DNA of 49,255 bases, from contig CAUJDF010000046.1 of NCBI GenBank assembly GCA_963169045.1, positions 1 through 49,255 of the forward strand, written 5' to 3'. The notes under the pieces are model-generated. The model saw nothing but the letters and a program-made list of their open reading frames with translations, was not told the DNA's origin and made no database searches. Numbering within the stretch: position 1 is the stretch's first letter; each line of letters begins with the position of its first letter. The translations under genes were made by a program, and so were the position numbers. Positions 27,540 through 39,907 of the stretch are shown here, in pieces. The stretch is from Myxococcota bacterium (GTDB taxonomy: Bacteria; Myxococcota_A; Bradymonadia; UBA7976; UBA1532).

Positions 27540-29084
27540 TCAGCGGGGCGTCCGCCGGACGCCCTCATAGACGTCGGCCCAATAGACGTGGGTGGCGTCG
27601 GCGCGCAGCGCGACGACCGCCTCGCCGACGACGGCGAGCGAGCGCCGCGCGCCCGTCGACGAGACGGCGACGAGGTGGCGCCGGTGGTCGTCGCCCGCGA
27701 TCGGCGCCGCGTCGACGAACACGACCTCGTCGCCGAGCAGCAAGAGGGGGTGCGGCAGGCCGGCGAGGGTCGCCGGCGCGGCGCGGCCGACCTCGCGGGG
27801 CTCGCCGCCGGCCGCGTCGAGGCGCCGCACCGGCCGCTCCGCGCCCTCGATCGCGATCCAGGCCACGCGGCCGCCGTCCGCGGTCACGCCGCCGATCGTG
27901 TCCGACGCGACGGGGAACGGGCTCGCCTGCGGGCACGCCGGGCCGTAGGCGGCGTTCGGCGGGAGGGCGACCAGCCCGCCGCCCTGGTCGAGGTAGATCG
28001 TGCCGTCGACAGCGTCCACGACGCCCTCGTTGAAGCCCGTCGACAGGCAGAGGTTGAGGGCGTCGTCGGCCGCCGGCAGCGGCCAGCGCCAGACGGAGGC
28101 CCCGTCGGACCGCCGCTCCGCGCCGTACAGGAAGCCGCCGGCGGCGCCGAGCAGGCGGCCGCCGAGCACGGCGAGCAGGCCCTGCGGCGGCTCGTTCGCC
28201 GCCGGCCGCAGCGGCGCCCGGAAGAGCGATCGCTGGCCGGCGAAGAACACCTCGGACTCGGTCAGCACGACACCGCCCGCCTCGGCGGGCTCGAACGTCC
28301 GGGCCACCACCACCGGCGCCGCAGCGCCGAAGGGCAGCCAGCGCACCTCGCCCTGCCAGGGCGGCGCCGCGCTCGAGCTCGCCAGCCACGCCACGCCGGC
28401 GGCCGAGACGGCGAGCCCGGTCGCCGATCCCGTGGCGACGACCTCGGGCTCGCACGCACCGCTCGGGTGGCAGTCGCAGACCCGACCGCAGGCGCCGCAG
28501 TCGGTGGCGGTGCGCAGGCCCGCCTCGCAGAAGTCGGCGCCGTCACCGTTGCAGTCGGCGCACGCGGCATTGGCGCAGTGGTCGCCCGTGGTGCAGTCGA
28601 CGGCGACCGCCCCGCGCACGCCCTCGAGCGCGCCGACGAGGTTGAGGTCGGCCCCGGCGGGCGCGCACGCGGCGGCGCAGCGGCGCGCCCAGCAGCCGCG
28701 GAGGAAGAGCGCGGCCGCGAGCGCCTCGTCGCCGGCGGAGGCGACGCAGCCGTCGAGGCACGCCGCGTCGTCTTCGCAACCCGCGGCGCAGCGCATCAGC
28801 ACGAGGCAGGCGGCGCCCCCGAAACAGGCCTCGGCGGGTGCGCAGCAATCGCCCTCGAGGCACGCCAGGCAGGGGGCGTCCGCCACGTGGGAAGCCGCGC
28901 CGCCGCACATGCCGATCGGCGGCGGCGCGGCGTCGGCGGCGGGCGCGGCGTCGGCCCCGGGCTCGCCCGCGTCCGCCTCGGCGGCGCCGCGGCGCGCCTC
29001 GAGCAGGTCCCGGTCGAGGGTGGCCGGCGCCACGCCCTCGACACAGCCGGCGGCGGCGAGCCCCAGCAGCAGCGCGCGGCGCAT
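27540..29084 (-). CDS. Cysteine-rich propeller lipoprotein, last gene of envelope operon
   Basis: A 514-residue exported protein with signal MRRALLLGLAAAGC (Cys14) and an Asp/Ala/Pro linker. A first domain has about 20 Cys (about 58-205), including LACLEGDCC-like spacing, and resembles cysteine-rich stretches of myxobacterial lipoproteins. The remainder is strand-rich with recurring (V/A)YWAD and GEVRWL-like blades, as in a propeller. The start overlaps the stop of the upstream gene by one base (TGATG). Function unknown; surface location inferred. Confidence 0.8.
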   Translation of the reverse strand: MRRALLLGLAAAGCVEGVAPATLDRDLLEARRGAAEADAGEPGADAAPAADAAPPPIGMCGGAASHVADAPCLACLEGDCCAPAEACFGGAACLVLMRCAAGCEDDAACLDGCVASAGDEALAAALFLRGCWARRCAAACAPAGADLNLVGALEGVRGAVAVDCTTGDHCANAACADCNGDGADFCEAGLRTATDCGACGRVCDCHPSGACEPEVVATGSATGLAVSAAGVAWLASSSAAPPWQGEVRWLPFGAAAPVVVARTFEPAEAGGVVLTESEVFFAGQRSLFRAPLRPAANEPPQGLLAVLGGRLLGAAGGFLYGAERRSDGASVWRWPLPAADDALNLCLSTGFNEGVVDAVDGTIYLDQGGGLVALPPNAAYGPACPQASPFPVASDTIGGVTADGGRVAWIAIEGAERPVRRLDAAGGEPREVGRAAPATLAGLPHPLLLLGDEVVFVDAAPIAGDDHRRHLVAVSSTGARRSLAVVGEAVVALRADATHVYWADVYEGVRRTPR

Positions 29085-30307
29085 CACTCCGCCCCCTCCG
29101 CCCGGAAGACGGGCGCCGTGTACAGCGCGAGCTCCCAGGACCACGACCAGAAGGCGTACAGGCCGAGCGGCGCGGGCCCGGCGTCGAACACGGCCAGCAG
29201 ATAGCTCTCGCCGAAGGCGCGACACGCCGTCCGCCCGACGCAGGGCGTCGACGCCGCCGCCCCCGCCCGCAGAGCGTCGGCCTCGGGCAGCTGCGCGGCG
29301 GCGGCCAGGGGCACGCTGACGAGGTCGGTCTCGGGGTTGACGCCGGTGGCGAGCTGGAAGGCCGCCCCCGGCGTCCCCGCGAAGCGCCAGGGGACGTCGG
29401 CCAGCGTGTCCCCCGTGCGGGCGAGCCGCGTGAGCTCGCCCGCCTCGTCCCACCACGCCGCGCCGCCGTCGTTCGCCGTCAGCAGCACGCGATCGCCGAT
29501 CCGACGCGCCGCGACGAGCGCGAAGCCGTCGAGCGCGACCGACCGCGCCGGCCCGTCCCCCTCGACCGCGTACAGGCGCGTGAGGTCGCGGTCGCGGGCC
29601 AGGACGAGGAACCGCCCGTCGGCGATCTCCTCGGCCCAGAGCGGCACCGCGTGGTCGACCGGACGCGGCAGTGCCCGCGCCGCGGCCACCGCGCCGGTGC
29701 CGAGCTCGAGCGCCTCGACCCGGAACGTGGCGCCCTCCGCCGTCAGCCGCACCGCGCGGTCCGGGAGCGCCGAGGGGCCGAGCGCGCCCGCGCAGAGCGC
29801 CCGGCTCCCGGGGCGCGCGCGCAGGGCGTCGCCCGCGAGGTCGAAGACCGTCACGTGCCCGCGCGTGCACTCGACGACGACCGCCGAGGCCACGCCGTCG
29901 ACCCCCGCGGCGCCGCGCGCCGACTCCGGGCGCCGCGGGTCATAGGCCAGGGGCGGCGCGTCCTCGGGGCGCGCGAGGCGCGTCGCCCGCCCGTCGGCCC
30001 CGACGCGGAACCACGCCTCGTAGCTCGCGTTCCCGACGGTGCGGTCGCGGCTCGTCGCGAGGACGACGTTCACGAGCCGCGTGCCGTCCGCGGCGGCTCC
30101 GTGCGCGAGGACGACGCCCTCGCCGAGCAAAAAGCCGTCGCGCGGCACCGACGAGTAGGCCTCCCGGAAGTCCATGACCCGCGTCGCGCCCGGGTCGAGG
30201 TGGGCCTCGACGAGGAGCGCGCTCACGAGGTTCGGGTCGTACACGACCGGCCCCTCGGTGGTGTAACCGCACCCCGCGAGCGCGAGGGCGAGGAGCGCGC
30301 GCCTCAT
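29084..30307 (-). CDS. Uncharacterised lipoprotein of envelope operon
   Basis: A 407-residue exported protein with signal MRRALLALALAGC (Cys13), similar to its downstream neighbour's signal. The mature part is strand-rich, with repeats such as GRFLVLARDRDLTRLYAVEG and GDRVLLTANDGGAAWWDE suggesting a beta-propeller. A Cys pair near residue 365 may form a disulfide. No catalytic motif is seen. ATG 30307 overlaps the stop of the upstream gene by 4 nt, so it is translationally coupled to a likely outer-membrane protein. Confidence 0.82.
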   Translation of the reverse strand: MRRALLALALAGCGYTTEGPVVYDPNLVSALLVEAHLDPGATRVMDFREAYSSVPRDGFLLGEGVVLAHGAAADGTRLVNVVLATSRDRTVGNASYEAWFRVGADGRATRLARPEDAPPLAYDPRRPESARGAAGVDGVASAVVVECTRGHVTVFDLAGDALRARPGSRALCAGALGPSALPDRAVRLTAEGATFRVEALELGTGAVAAARALPRPVDHAVPLWAEEIADGRFLVLARDRDLTRLYAVEGDGPARSVALDGFALVAARRIGDRVLLTANDGGAAWWDEAGELTRLARTGDTLADVPWRFAGTPGAAFQLATGVNPETDLVSVPLAAAAQLPEADALRAGAAASTPCVGRTACRAFGESYLLAVFDAGPAPLGLYAFWSWSWELALYTAPVFRAEGAE

Positions 30308-31623
30308 CGCGACCCTCCGAAGGCGCCGCGCCGGTCCTCGACGGCGCGCACGAGCGGGACGAGCGGCCGCGCCGCCTCGGGCGCGCCGAGCATCACCTGG
30401 AACCCGAAGACGTGCGCGTCGGGGATGGGCAGGAACGTCGCCGTGTCCGGGCTGTTGTAGCTGTAGGCGAGCCCGAACGAGAGCGACCGGAAGTCGCTCG
30501 GCGAGAACAGCGCGAAGCTCTCGCCGGCGACCTCGTACGCGTCCCCCTGGCGGTGCGTGACCGCCTGCAGCCCCACCCGGACCACGGCGTTGCCGAGGCG
30601 GTGGTCGTCGACATAGCCCACCTCGGCGCGGCGGAGCACGGGATCGGGCCGCACGCGCTGCACGACGCGCCAGCGCAGGCCGCCGCCGAGCACGTCCTCG
30701 GAGCCGAAGTCGACCTCGTAGGGCGCCTCGTCCTCCTCCTGCTGCTGGGCCTGGGCCTGGGCCTGCTCCCGCGTGCGCTGCGCGTCGTCGAAGGCCGCGG
30801 CGACCGCCGGGTCGAGGCGCCGCAGACCGACGCCGGGAACCCCAATGATCTCGACCACTTGCCTGGGCAGCGCCCGCAGCGGCTGTAGGTGGGCGCGCAC
30901 GTCGACGACGCGCGTCTCGTTGCCGGCGTAGGCGTACTGCGTGCGCCCGGCCTCGTCGACGGTCGTCTCCGTGACCGGCACGTCGGCCCAGGCCACGGAC
31001 AGGAAGGCCCCGGTCCGGTCCTCGTAGATGCTGAGCACATCGATGAGCCACGCCTCGTCGCTCCCGCCGTAGGCGATCGCGGCGGGCGTGCCCGGCCGGA
31101 ACGACAGGTCGTCCCCCACGGGCCGGTAGTTGCCCCACGGGTCGAGGTTCATCGCGCCCTCGTCCACGAAGTTCTGCTTGCTGGCGAACGTGACCTGGAC
31201 GTCGGCCAGCGCGAGGCCGGCAAAGAGGTAGCTCTGGCCGCCGGCGAGGTTCGAGATGTTCTCGATCGGCGTCCACGCGGGGCCGGTGAAACCGGTCAGG
31301 TCGAGGTTCGCGCCGGCGAACAGCGAGAAACGCTCGAGGGCGCCGAAGCCCGCGCCGAGGTTGAGCTGCGTGCGCGACAGGTTGCCGGCCACCTGCTGCC
31401 CGTCGGCGAGGACCATGCGTCCCGCCGCCCAGCGCGACGTCCAGTTGGCGTACTTGAACGGCGCCCCGTTCGCGCCCTGCGCCTGCAGGAAGCGCAGGTG
31501 CGCGTCGACGACGTCGACGCTCTCCTTCAGGCCCTCGTAGATGTCGCGGCCGCGGAAGAGCGTGTCGGCGCGCGCCGGCGCGACGGCGGCGACGACGGCG
31601 AAGAGCGCGATCAGTCTGAACAT
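30304..31623 (-). CDS. Predicted outer-membrane beta-barrel-like protein
   Basis: A 439-residue exported protein. ATG 31623 gives a cleavable signal ending ARA. The mature chain has many short alternating polar/aromatic strands (for example LRWRVVQRV, VRVGLQAVTH, SFGLAYSYN) typical of outer-membrane barrels, and a Gln/Glu-rich low-complexity loop near 285-300. The terminal residue is not the usual aromatic one, and I recognise no porin family, so the barrel call is inference. It leads two coupled lipoprotein genes and lies 49 bp after a small membrane-protein gene. Confidence 0.75.
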   Translation of the reverse strand: MFRLIALFAVVAAVAPARADTLFRGRDIYEGLKESVDVVDAHLRFLQAQGANGAPFKYANWTSRWAAGRMVLADGQQVAGNLSRTQLNLGAGFGALERFSLFAGANLDLTGFTGPAWTPIENISNLAGGQSYLFAGLALADVQVTFASKQNFVDEGAMNLDPWGNYRPVGDDLSFRPGTPAAIAYGGSDEAWLIDVLSIYEDRTGAFLSVAWADVPVTETTVDEAGRTQYAYAGNETRVVDVRAHLQPLRALPRQVVEIIGVPGVGLRRLDPAVAAAFDDAQRTREQAQAQAQQQEEDEAPYEVDFGSEDVLGGGLRWRVVQRVRPDPVLRRAEVGYVDDHRLGNAVVRVGLQAVTHRQGDAYEVAGESFALFSPSDFRSLSFGLAYSYNSPDTATFLPIPDAHVFGFQVMLGAPEAARPLVPLVRAVEDRRGAFGGSR

Positions 31624-31672
31624 GGACGCGCGGACCATAGGCCGTTGTCTTCGGCCACGGCAAGGTGGGACT

Positions 31673-32182
31673 TCAGCGCAGCAGCCAGGCCGCCAGCAGC
31701 GCCTGCGCGAGGAAGCCGGTGAACGCGGCGACGAGGGCGTGCAGGCGGCGCAGTCCGTAGACGCCGCGCAGCGCGCGCCCGGAGAGCAGCAGCACCGTGA
31801 TCGGCGCCAGCGGCGCGTACCAGCGCATGGCGGCGACGAGCGCGCCGTGGCCGGCGAAGACGTAGACGATCAGGTCGGGGACGACGAAGAGCAGCAGCGG
31901 CGGCAGCGCGAACGCCGGGCCGAGCGCCGCCAGCGCGTCGCGCCACGACCCGCCGCCGCCGAACGCGCGCGCCGCGCGGTGCGAGGCCGCCGCCGCGATG
32001 ATCCAGAGCACGAAGTAGAGCGGGATCACGTATATCGACGCGACGCGGTAATAGCTCTCGGCGGCGACCGGCAGCCCGGCGGCGAACGACGGCCGGTGGC
32101 CGTCGGCGGCGAGGATGGCGAGCAGGGTGGCGTGCGCGACGCCGAGCGCCCCGACCGCCGCGAACGCCCGACCGAGCCTCAA
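31673..32182 (-). CDS. Multi-pass membrane protein, TTG start
   Basis: A 169-residue protein with about five hydrophobic segments covering most of its length, somewhat like Yip1-type small membrane proteins; no family is assigned. TTG 32182 is chosen because it overlaps the upstream stop by 4 nt (TTGA) and starts just before the first membrane helix; upstream in-frame sequence is Arg-rich shadow. Co-transcription with the lipoprotein upstream is therefore likely. A weak hairpin (31640-31656) lies between it and the next gene. Confidence 0.7.
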   Translation of the reverse strand: MRLGRAFAAVGALGVAHATLLAILAADGHRPSFAAGLPVAAESYYRVASIYVIPLYFVLWIIAAAASHRAARAFGGGGSWRDALAALGPAFALPPLLLFVVPDLIVYVFAGHGALVAAMRWYAPLAPITVLLLSGRALRGVYGLRRLHALVAAFTGFLAQALLAAWLLR

Positions 32183-32604
32183 GGCGCGGACAGCGTCAGG
32201 GCGCAGGCGCCGCCGGGCAGCGCCGACGCGTACGCGGGCTGGTCGTTCACGTAGCGGAGTCGCAGCGGCAGCGTGCGCGCCGCCCCCGGCTCGACCTTCA
32301 GCGCGAGGATGCGCCCGACGAGACATTCCGGCGGGTCGGCCCCCTTGCGGCCGACGCGCCGCAGGCCCGAGTACCGCTCGACGGTGCCCCGGTCCCGGAA
32401 GTGGACCTCCACCTCGAACGCGTGCTCGCTCTCGAGCTGCGCGTGGTCGCCGGCGGAGAGCTCGAGGCCGCGACAGCCGAGCTCCCCCCCGACCTGCGCG
32501 AGCAGGCCTGCGCACAGCGCCTGGTCCTGCGCCGTCGGGGCCGCCGCGGGTCCCCCGCCACAGGCCGAAAGCACACACCCGAGGACCGCGATCGATGCGC
32601 GCAT
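32179..32604 (-). CDS. Small lipoprotein, first gene of envelope operon
   Basis: A 141-residue exported protein with lipobox LSAC (Cys15) followed by a Gly/Ala/Pro spacer. Four more Cys lie in the mature part, which has about six strands and no recognised family. ATG 32604 fits the signal peptide; the longer reading from 32637 has none. It is divergent from the Lrp-gltBD operon with 110 bp between the starts. Confidence 0.8.
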   Translation of the reverse strand: MRASIAVLGCVLSACGGGPAAAPTAQDQALCAGLLAQVGGELGCRGLELSAGDHAQLESEHAFEVEVHFRDRGTVERYSGLRRVGRKGADPPECLVGRILALKVEPGAARTLPLRLRYVNDQPAYASALPGGACALTLSAP

Positions 32605-32676
32605 GGGCCGCGAATCTACTCCATCCGCGCGTCGCACGGGAGCGTCTTGACACGCTGCGGCAAGAACCCGATGGTA

Positions 32677-32712
32677 TTAACCACATTCATCAACTTCCCT
32701 AATTTCGTTAGG
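32677..32712 (+). promoter_or_regulatory. Putative promoter and Lrp-type operator of lrp-gltBD
   Basis: TTAACC (32677-32682), 17 nt, TAATTT (32700-32705) form a plausible -35/-10 pair ending 9 nt before the ATG at 32715. The -10 lies inside a 15-bp palindrome, CCTAA (32698-32702), 5 nt, TTAGG (32708-32712), the size of Lrp/AsnC half-sites. The patch is strikingly AT-rich for this genome. No Shine-Dalgarno sequence is visible. An upstream TTGACA (32647-32652) with TATTAA (32675-32680) is too widely spaced. Confidence 0.5.
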
Positions 32713-32714
32713 TC

Positions 32715-33229
32715 ATGGTGCTCGACGACATCGATCGACAGCTCCTCGTGGCGCTTCAGGCCAACTGCAAGACGCCGCTGCAGAAGCTCGGCGACACGGT
32801 GGGGCTCAGCGCCCCTGCCGTCCTGGAGCGCGTCCGCAAGCTCGAGCAGGCCGGCGTCATCACCGGCTTTCACGCGCTGGTCGACGCCAAGAAGGTGGGG
32901 CTCGACATCACGGCGTTCGTCGGGGTGGGCATCAACTACCCCAAGAACATCGCGGCGTTCGAGCGGGGCCTGAACGGCATCGCCGGCGTGCTCGAGAGCC
33001 ACCACGTCACCGGCCGCTACTCGCTCATCCTCAAGGTGCGCGCCAAGAACACCGAGGCGCTCGAGCACCTCATCAGCCGCATCCGGAGCGTCGACGGCGT
33101 CGAGCGCACCGAGACGATGGTGGTGCTCTCGACGCGGACGGAGCGCGTCCAGCAGCCCATCGAGACGCCCCTTCCCGCCCCCGCCCCCGAGAAGCCGCGG
33201 ACGCGCAAGCGCCGAGAGGAGATCACCGA

Positions 33230-33233
<4 letters not shown>
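32715..33233 (+). CDS. Lrp/AsnC-family transcriptional regulator
   Basis: A 172-residue regulator with an N-terminal helix-turn-helix (about 3-55, starting LDDIDRQLL) and a RAM ligand-binding domain (about 65-140). After the RAM domain there is a Pro/Lys/Arg-rich tail of about 25 residues that typical Lrp proteins lack. Members bind amino acids and control amino acid metabolism. Its stop overlaps the gltB start (ATGA), so it is translationally coupled to glutamate synthase and probably controls its own operon through the palindrome at 32698-32712. Confidence 0.92.
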
Positions 33234-37471
<4,238 letters not shown>

Positions 37472-37472
37472 G

Positions 37473-38909
37473 ATGGGCAAGCACAAGGGATTCTTGAAGT
37501 ATCCACGGGCGAAGCTGCCGAAGCGGCCCATCGCCGAGCGCGTGCGCGACTGGCGCGAGGTCGAGGGCGATCTCTCGCCCGACAAGCTCCGCACGCAGGC
37601 CACCCGCTGCATGGACTGCGGCGTGCCCTTCTGCCATCAGGGATGCCCCCTCGGGAACTACATCCCCGACTGGAACGACCTCGTCCATCGCGACGAGTGG
37701 CGCGAGGCCATCGATCGCCTGCACGCCACCAACAACTTCCCCGAGTTCACCGGCCGCACCTGCCCGGCGCCGTGCGAGGAGGCCTGCGTCCTCAACATCA
37801 ACGACGATCCGGTGACCATCAAGCAGATCGAGAAGCAGCTCGTCGACCGCGCCTGGGCCGAGGGGTGGATCGCGCCGCGCCCCGCCGGGCAGCGCACCGG
37901 CCGCCGCGTCGCCGTCGTCGGATCCGGCCCCGCCGGCCTCGCCTGCGCCCAGCAGCTCGCCCGCGCCGGCCACGACGTCACCGTCTTCGAGCGCGACGAC
38001 AGGCCGGGTGGTCTGTTGCGGTATGGCATCCCCGATTTCAAGATGGAGAAGGGTCATATCGATCGCCGCGTCGAGCAGATGATCGGCGAGGGGGTCACCT
38101 TCCGGACGGGGGTCGACGTCGGCCGCCACCTCACGGTGCCCGACCTGCGCGCGCAGTTCGACGCCGTCTGCCTCGCCACCGGGGCCCAGCGCCCGCGCGA
38201 TCTGCCGGTGCCCGGCCGGGCGCTGAACGGCGTCCACTTCGCGATGGAGTTCCTGACGCAGCAGAACCAGGCGGTGGCCGGCGATCCGCCCGACGACCAG
38301 ATCCACGCGGGCGGCAAGCGCGTCGTCGTCCTCGGCGGCGGCGACACCGGCGCGGACTGTCTGGGCACGGCCATCCGGCAAGGCGCGAAGGAGGTCATGC
38401 ACTTCCACTACAAGCCGGCGCCGCCCGAGTCGCGCGGCGCGGACCAGCCCTGGCCCTGGTACCCGATGATCCTGAGGGACTCCACCTCCCATCAGGAGGG
38501 TGGCATCCGTGGCTGGAGCGTCGTCGCCACCGGCTTCTCCGGCACGGAGACCGGACGGCTCACCACGATGCACTGCCAGCGCGTCGACTGGGTCGGCGGC
38601 AAGATGATCGAGCTCGCCGACGGCGCCTTCGAGCTGCCGGTCGACCTCGCGCTCATCGCCGTGGGCTTCGACGGTCCGGAGCCGGGCCCGCTCTTCCGCG
38701 ACCTCGGCCTCGAGGTGCGCGCGCGGATCCCCTCCGACGCGCGCTTCGCCACGCCGGTGCCCGGCGTCTTCGCCTGCGGCGACGCCCGCCGCGGCGCCTC
38801 GCTCGTCGTCTGGGCCATCTGGGAGGGGCGCGAGGCCGCGCGCGCCATCGACGAGCACCTGATGGGCCGCTCCGAGCTGCCCACCCTGCCCGACCGCAAC
38901 CCGCTGTAA
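37473..38909 (+). CDS. gltD: Glutamate synthase small (beta) subunit
   Basis: A 478-residue NADPH-dependent FAD/4Fe-4S protein that feeds electrons to GltB. N-terminal cysteine clusters [14 protein letters not shown] (about 46-59) and CPAPCEEAC (about 97-105) hold the iron-sulfur centres. The FAD motif GSGPAGLAC is near 149 and the NADPH motif GGGDTGADC near 290. The C-terminal [15 protein letters not shown] closes the FAD site. Length and motifs are typical. It follows gltB by one base and ends the operon; a PilZ gene converges from 30 bp away. Confidence 0.97.
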   Translation: MGKHKGFLKYPRAKLPKRPIAERVRDWREVEGDLSPDKLRTQATRCMDCGVPFCHQGCPLGNYIPDWNDLVHRDEWREAIDRLHATNNFPEFTGRTCPAPCEEACVLNINDDPVTIKQIEKQLVDRAWAEGWIAPRPAGQRTGRRVAVVGSGPAGLACAQQLARAGHDVTVFERDDRPGGLLRYGIPDFKMEKGHIDRRVEQMIGEGVTFRTGVDVGRHLTVPDLRAQFDAVCLATGAQRPRDLPVPGRALNGVHFAMEFLTQQNQAVAGDPPDDQIHAGGKRVVVLGGGDTGADCLGTAIRQGAKEVMHFHYKPAPPESRGADQPWPWYPMILRDSTSHQEGGIRGWSVVATGFSGTETGRLTTMHCQRVDWVGGKMIELADGAFELPVDLALIAVGFDGPEPGPLFRDLGLEVRARIPSDARFATPVPGVFACGDARRGASLVVWAIWEGREAARAIDEHLMGRSELPTLPDRNPL

Positions 38910-38939
38910 TCGATCGACACCCGCGCTCGGAGAGCAGGC

Positions 38940-39701
38940 TCAGCCGCGAACGCGGACGACGCGCACGCTCGGCGCCTCGCGCTCCGGGGCCTCGGGCGCG
39001 AGGAAGCGGGTCCACGCGTCGGCGGCGATGCCATCGGCGAAGCGCACCCCGACGGCGCGCTCGGCGGCCGAGATGCTGTCGACCGCGCTGACGACGCAGC
39101 CGCGCAGGTCGAAGAAGCGGCCGCCGCTCGGGTGCACGATGCGCACGATCACGGGCGAGCCGACCGGCAACAGGCGGTAGCTCAAGAAGAAGGCGCCGCG
39201 GTGCTGCGCCACGTGGCGCTCGAAGGCGGCGAGGTCCGCCGGCTGCGTGTCGAGCAGGAAGACGACCGCGTGGCCCTCCGCCGCCGGCGGCGTCCGCACG
39301 GCGGCGCGCCACGTCGATCCGAACAGGCGCGCCGGCGCCACGATCGGCGTCGCCGGCGGGGCCTCCTGCGGGACGACCACCGGCGGCCGGGAAGCGTGCG
39401 CGCGCCGTACCAGGGCCACCCAGCGCGCCTCCGCTTCGGCGGCGTTGTGCTTGAGCACGAAGCCGAAGCCCTCACCGGCCGCCGACCACGTGGCGAAGCC
39501 GAGCAGCTGGATCGCCCCGCCGTCCGCCGGATCGCGCACCGTCAGCCGCATCATCTGATTGGTCTCCGGCGGCTCCGGCGCGACGACGTACATGCCGTGC
39601 AAGCCGACGTCCCGCGTGCGACCGGCGAAGCCGCTCCGCGCCCGCCGGAAGCAGACGTCCACGCCGCAGTCCACCCGCTGTGAACGCCGACGCTCCTGCA
39701 T
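38940..39701 (-). CDS. Tandem PilZ-domain protein
   Basis: A 253-residue cytosolic protein with two PilZ-like domains of the myxobacterial paralogous type. The first has the c-di-GMP binding RxxxR (RRSQR, residues 5-9), but the second half of the signature reads DVGLHG rather than (D/N)xSxxG. The second domain (about 130-245) has the fold pattern (VGVRFAD) but no RxxxR. At most one domain is thus likely to bind c-di-GMP. ATG 39701 is preceded by GGAGG at 6 nt; the 87 extra upstream residues of the open frame are shadow sequence. Confidence 0.87.
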   Translation of the reverse strand: MQERRRSQRVDCGVDVCFRRARSGFAGRTRDVGLHGMYVVAPEPPETNQMMRLTVRDPADGGAIQLLGFATWSAAGEGFGFVLKHNAAEAEARWVALVRRAHASRPPVVVPQEAPPATPIVAPARLFGSTWRAAVRTPPAAEGHAVVFLLDTQPADLAAFERHVAQHRGAFFLSYRLLPVGSPVIVRIVHPSGGRFFDLRGCVVSAVDSISAAERAVGVRFADGIAADAWTRFLAPEAPEREAPSVRVVRVRG

Positions 39702-39907
39702 CCCATCCTCCGTTGCCCGACCATTGCATTGGATGCCCGATCCGCAACATGGGTGCGCCCGCGTCGCGACCGAAATGCTCGTGATTCGCCGCGACCCTCG
39801 CCGCGCCCGAGGTGTCTCGAATCGGCCGGCCCGTTCGGGCCGCCGGGCCGTCTTCCGGGCGACGCGGTGGGGCGTCGCCGAGGCAATTCGATCAGAGGGA
39901 GGGACCC

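Noticed and set aside
32647-32680. TTGACA...TATTAA as the main lrp promoter
   Set aside because: The 22-nt spacer is too long; TTAACC-N17-TAATTT closer to the gene fits better.
39821-39845. Short GC hairpin upstream of the beta-helix protein as a regulatory site
   Set aside because: A 7-bp stem with a 2-nt loop is expected by chance at this GC content and has no context supporting a role.
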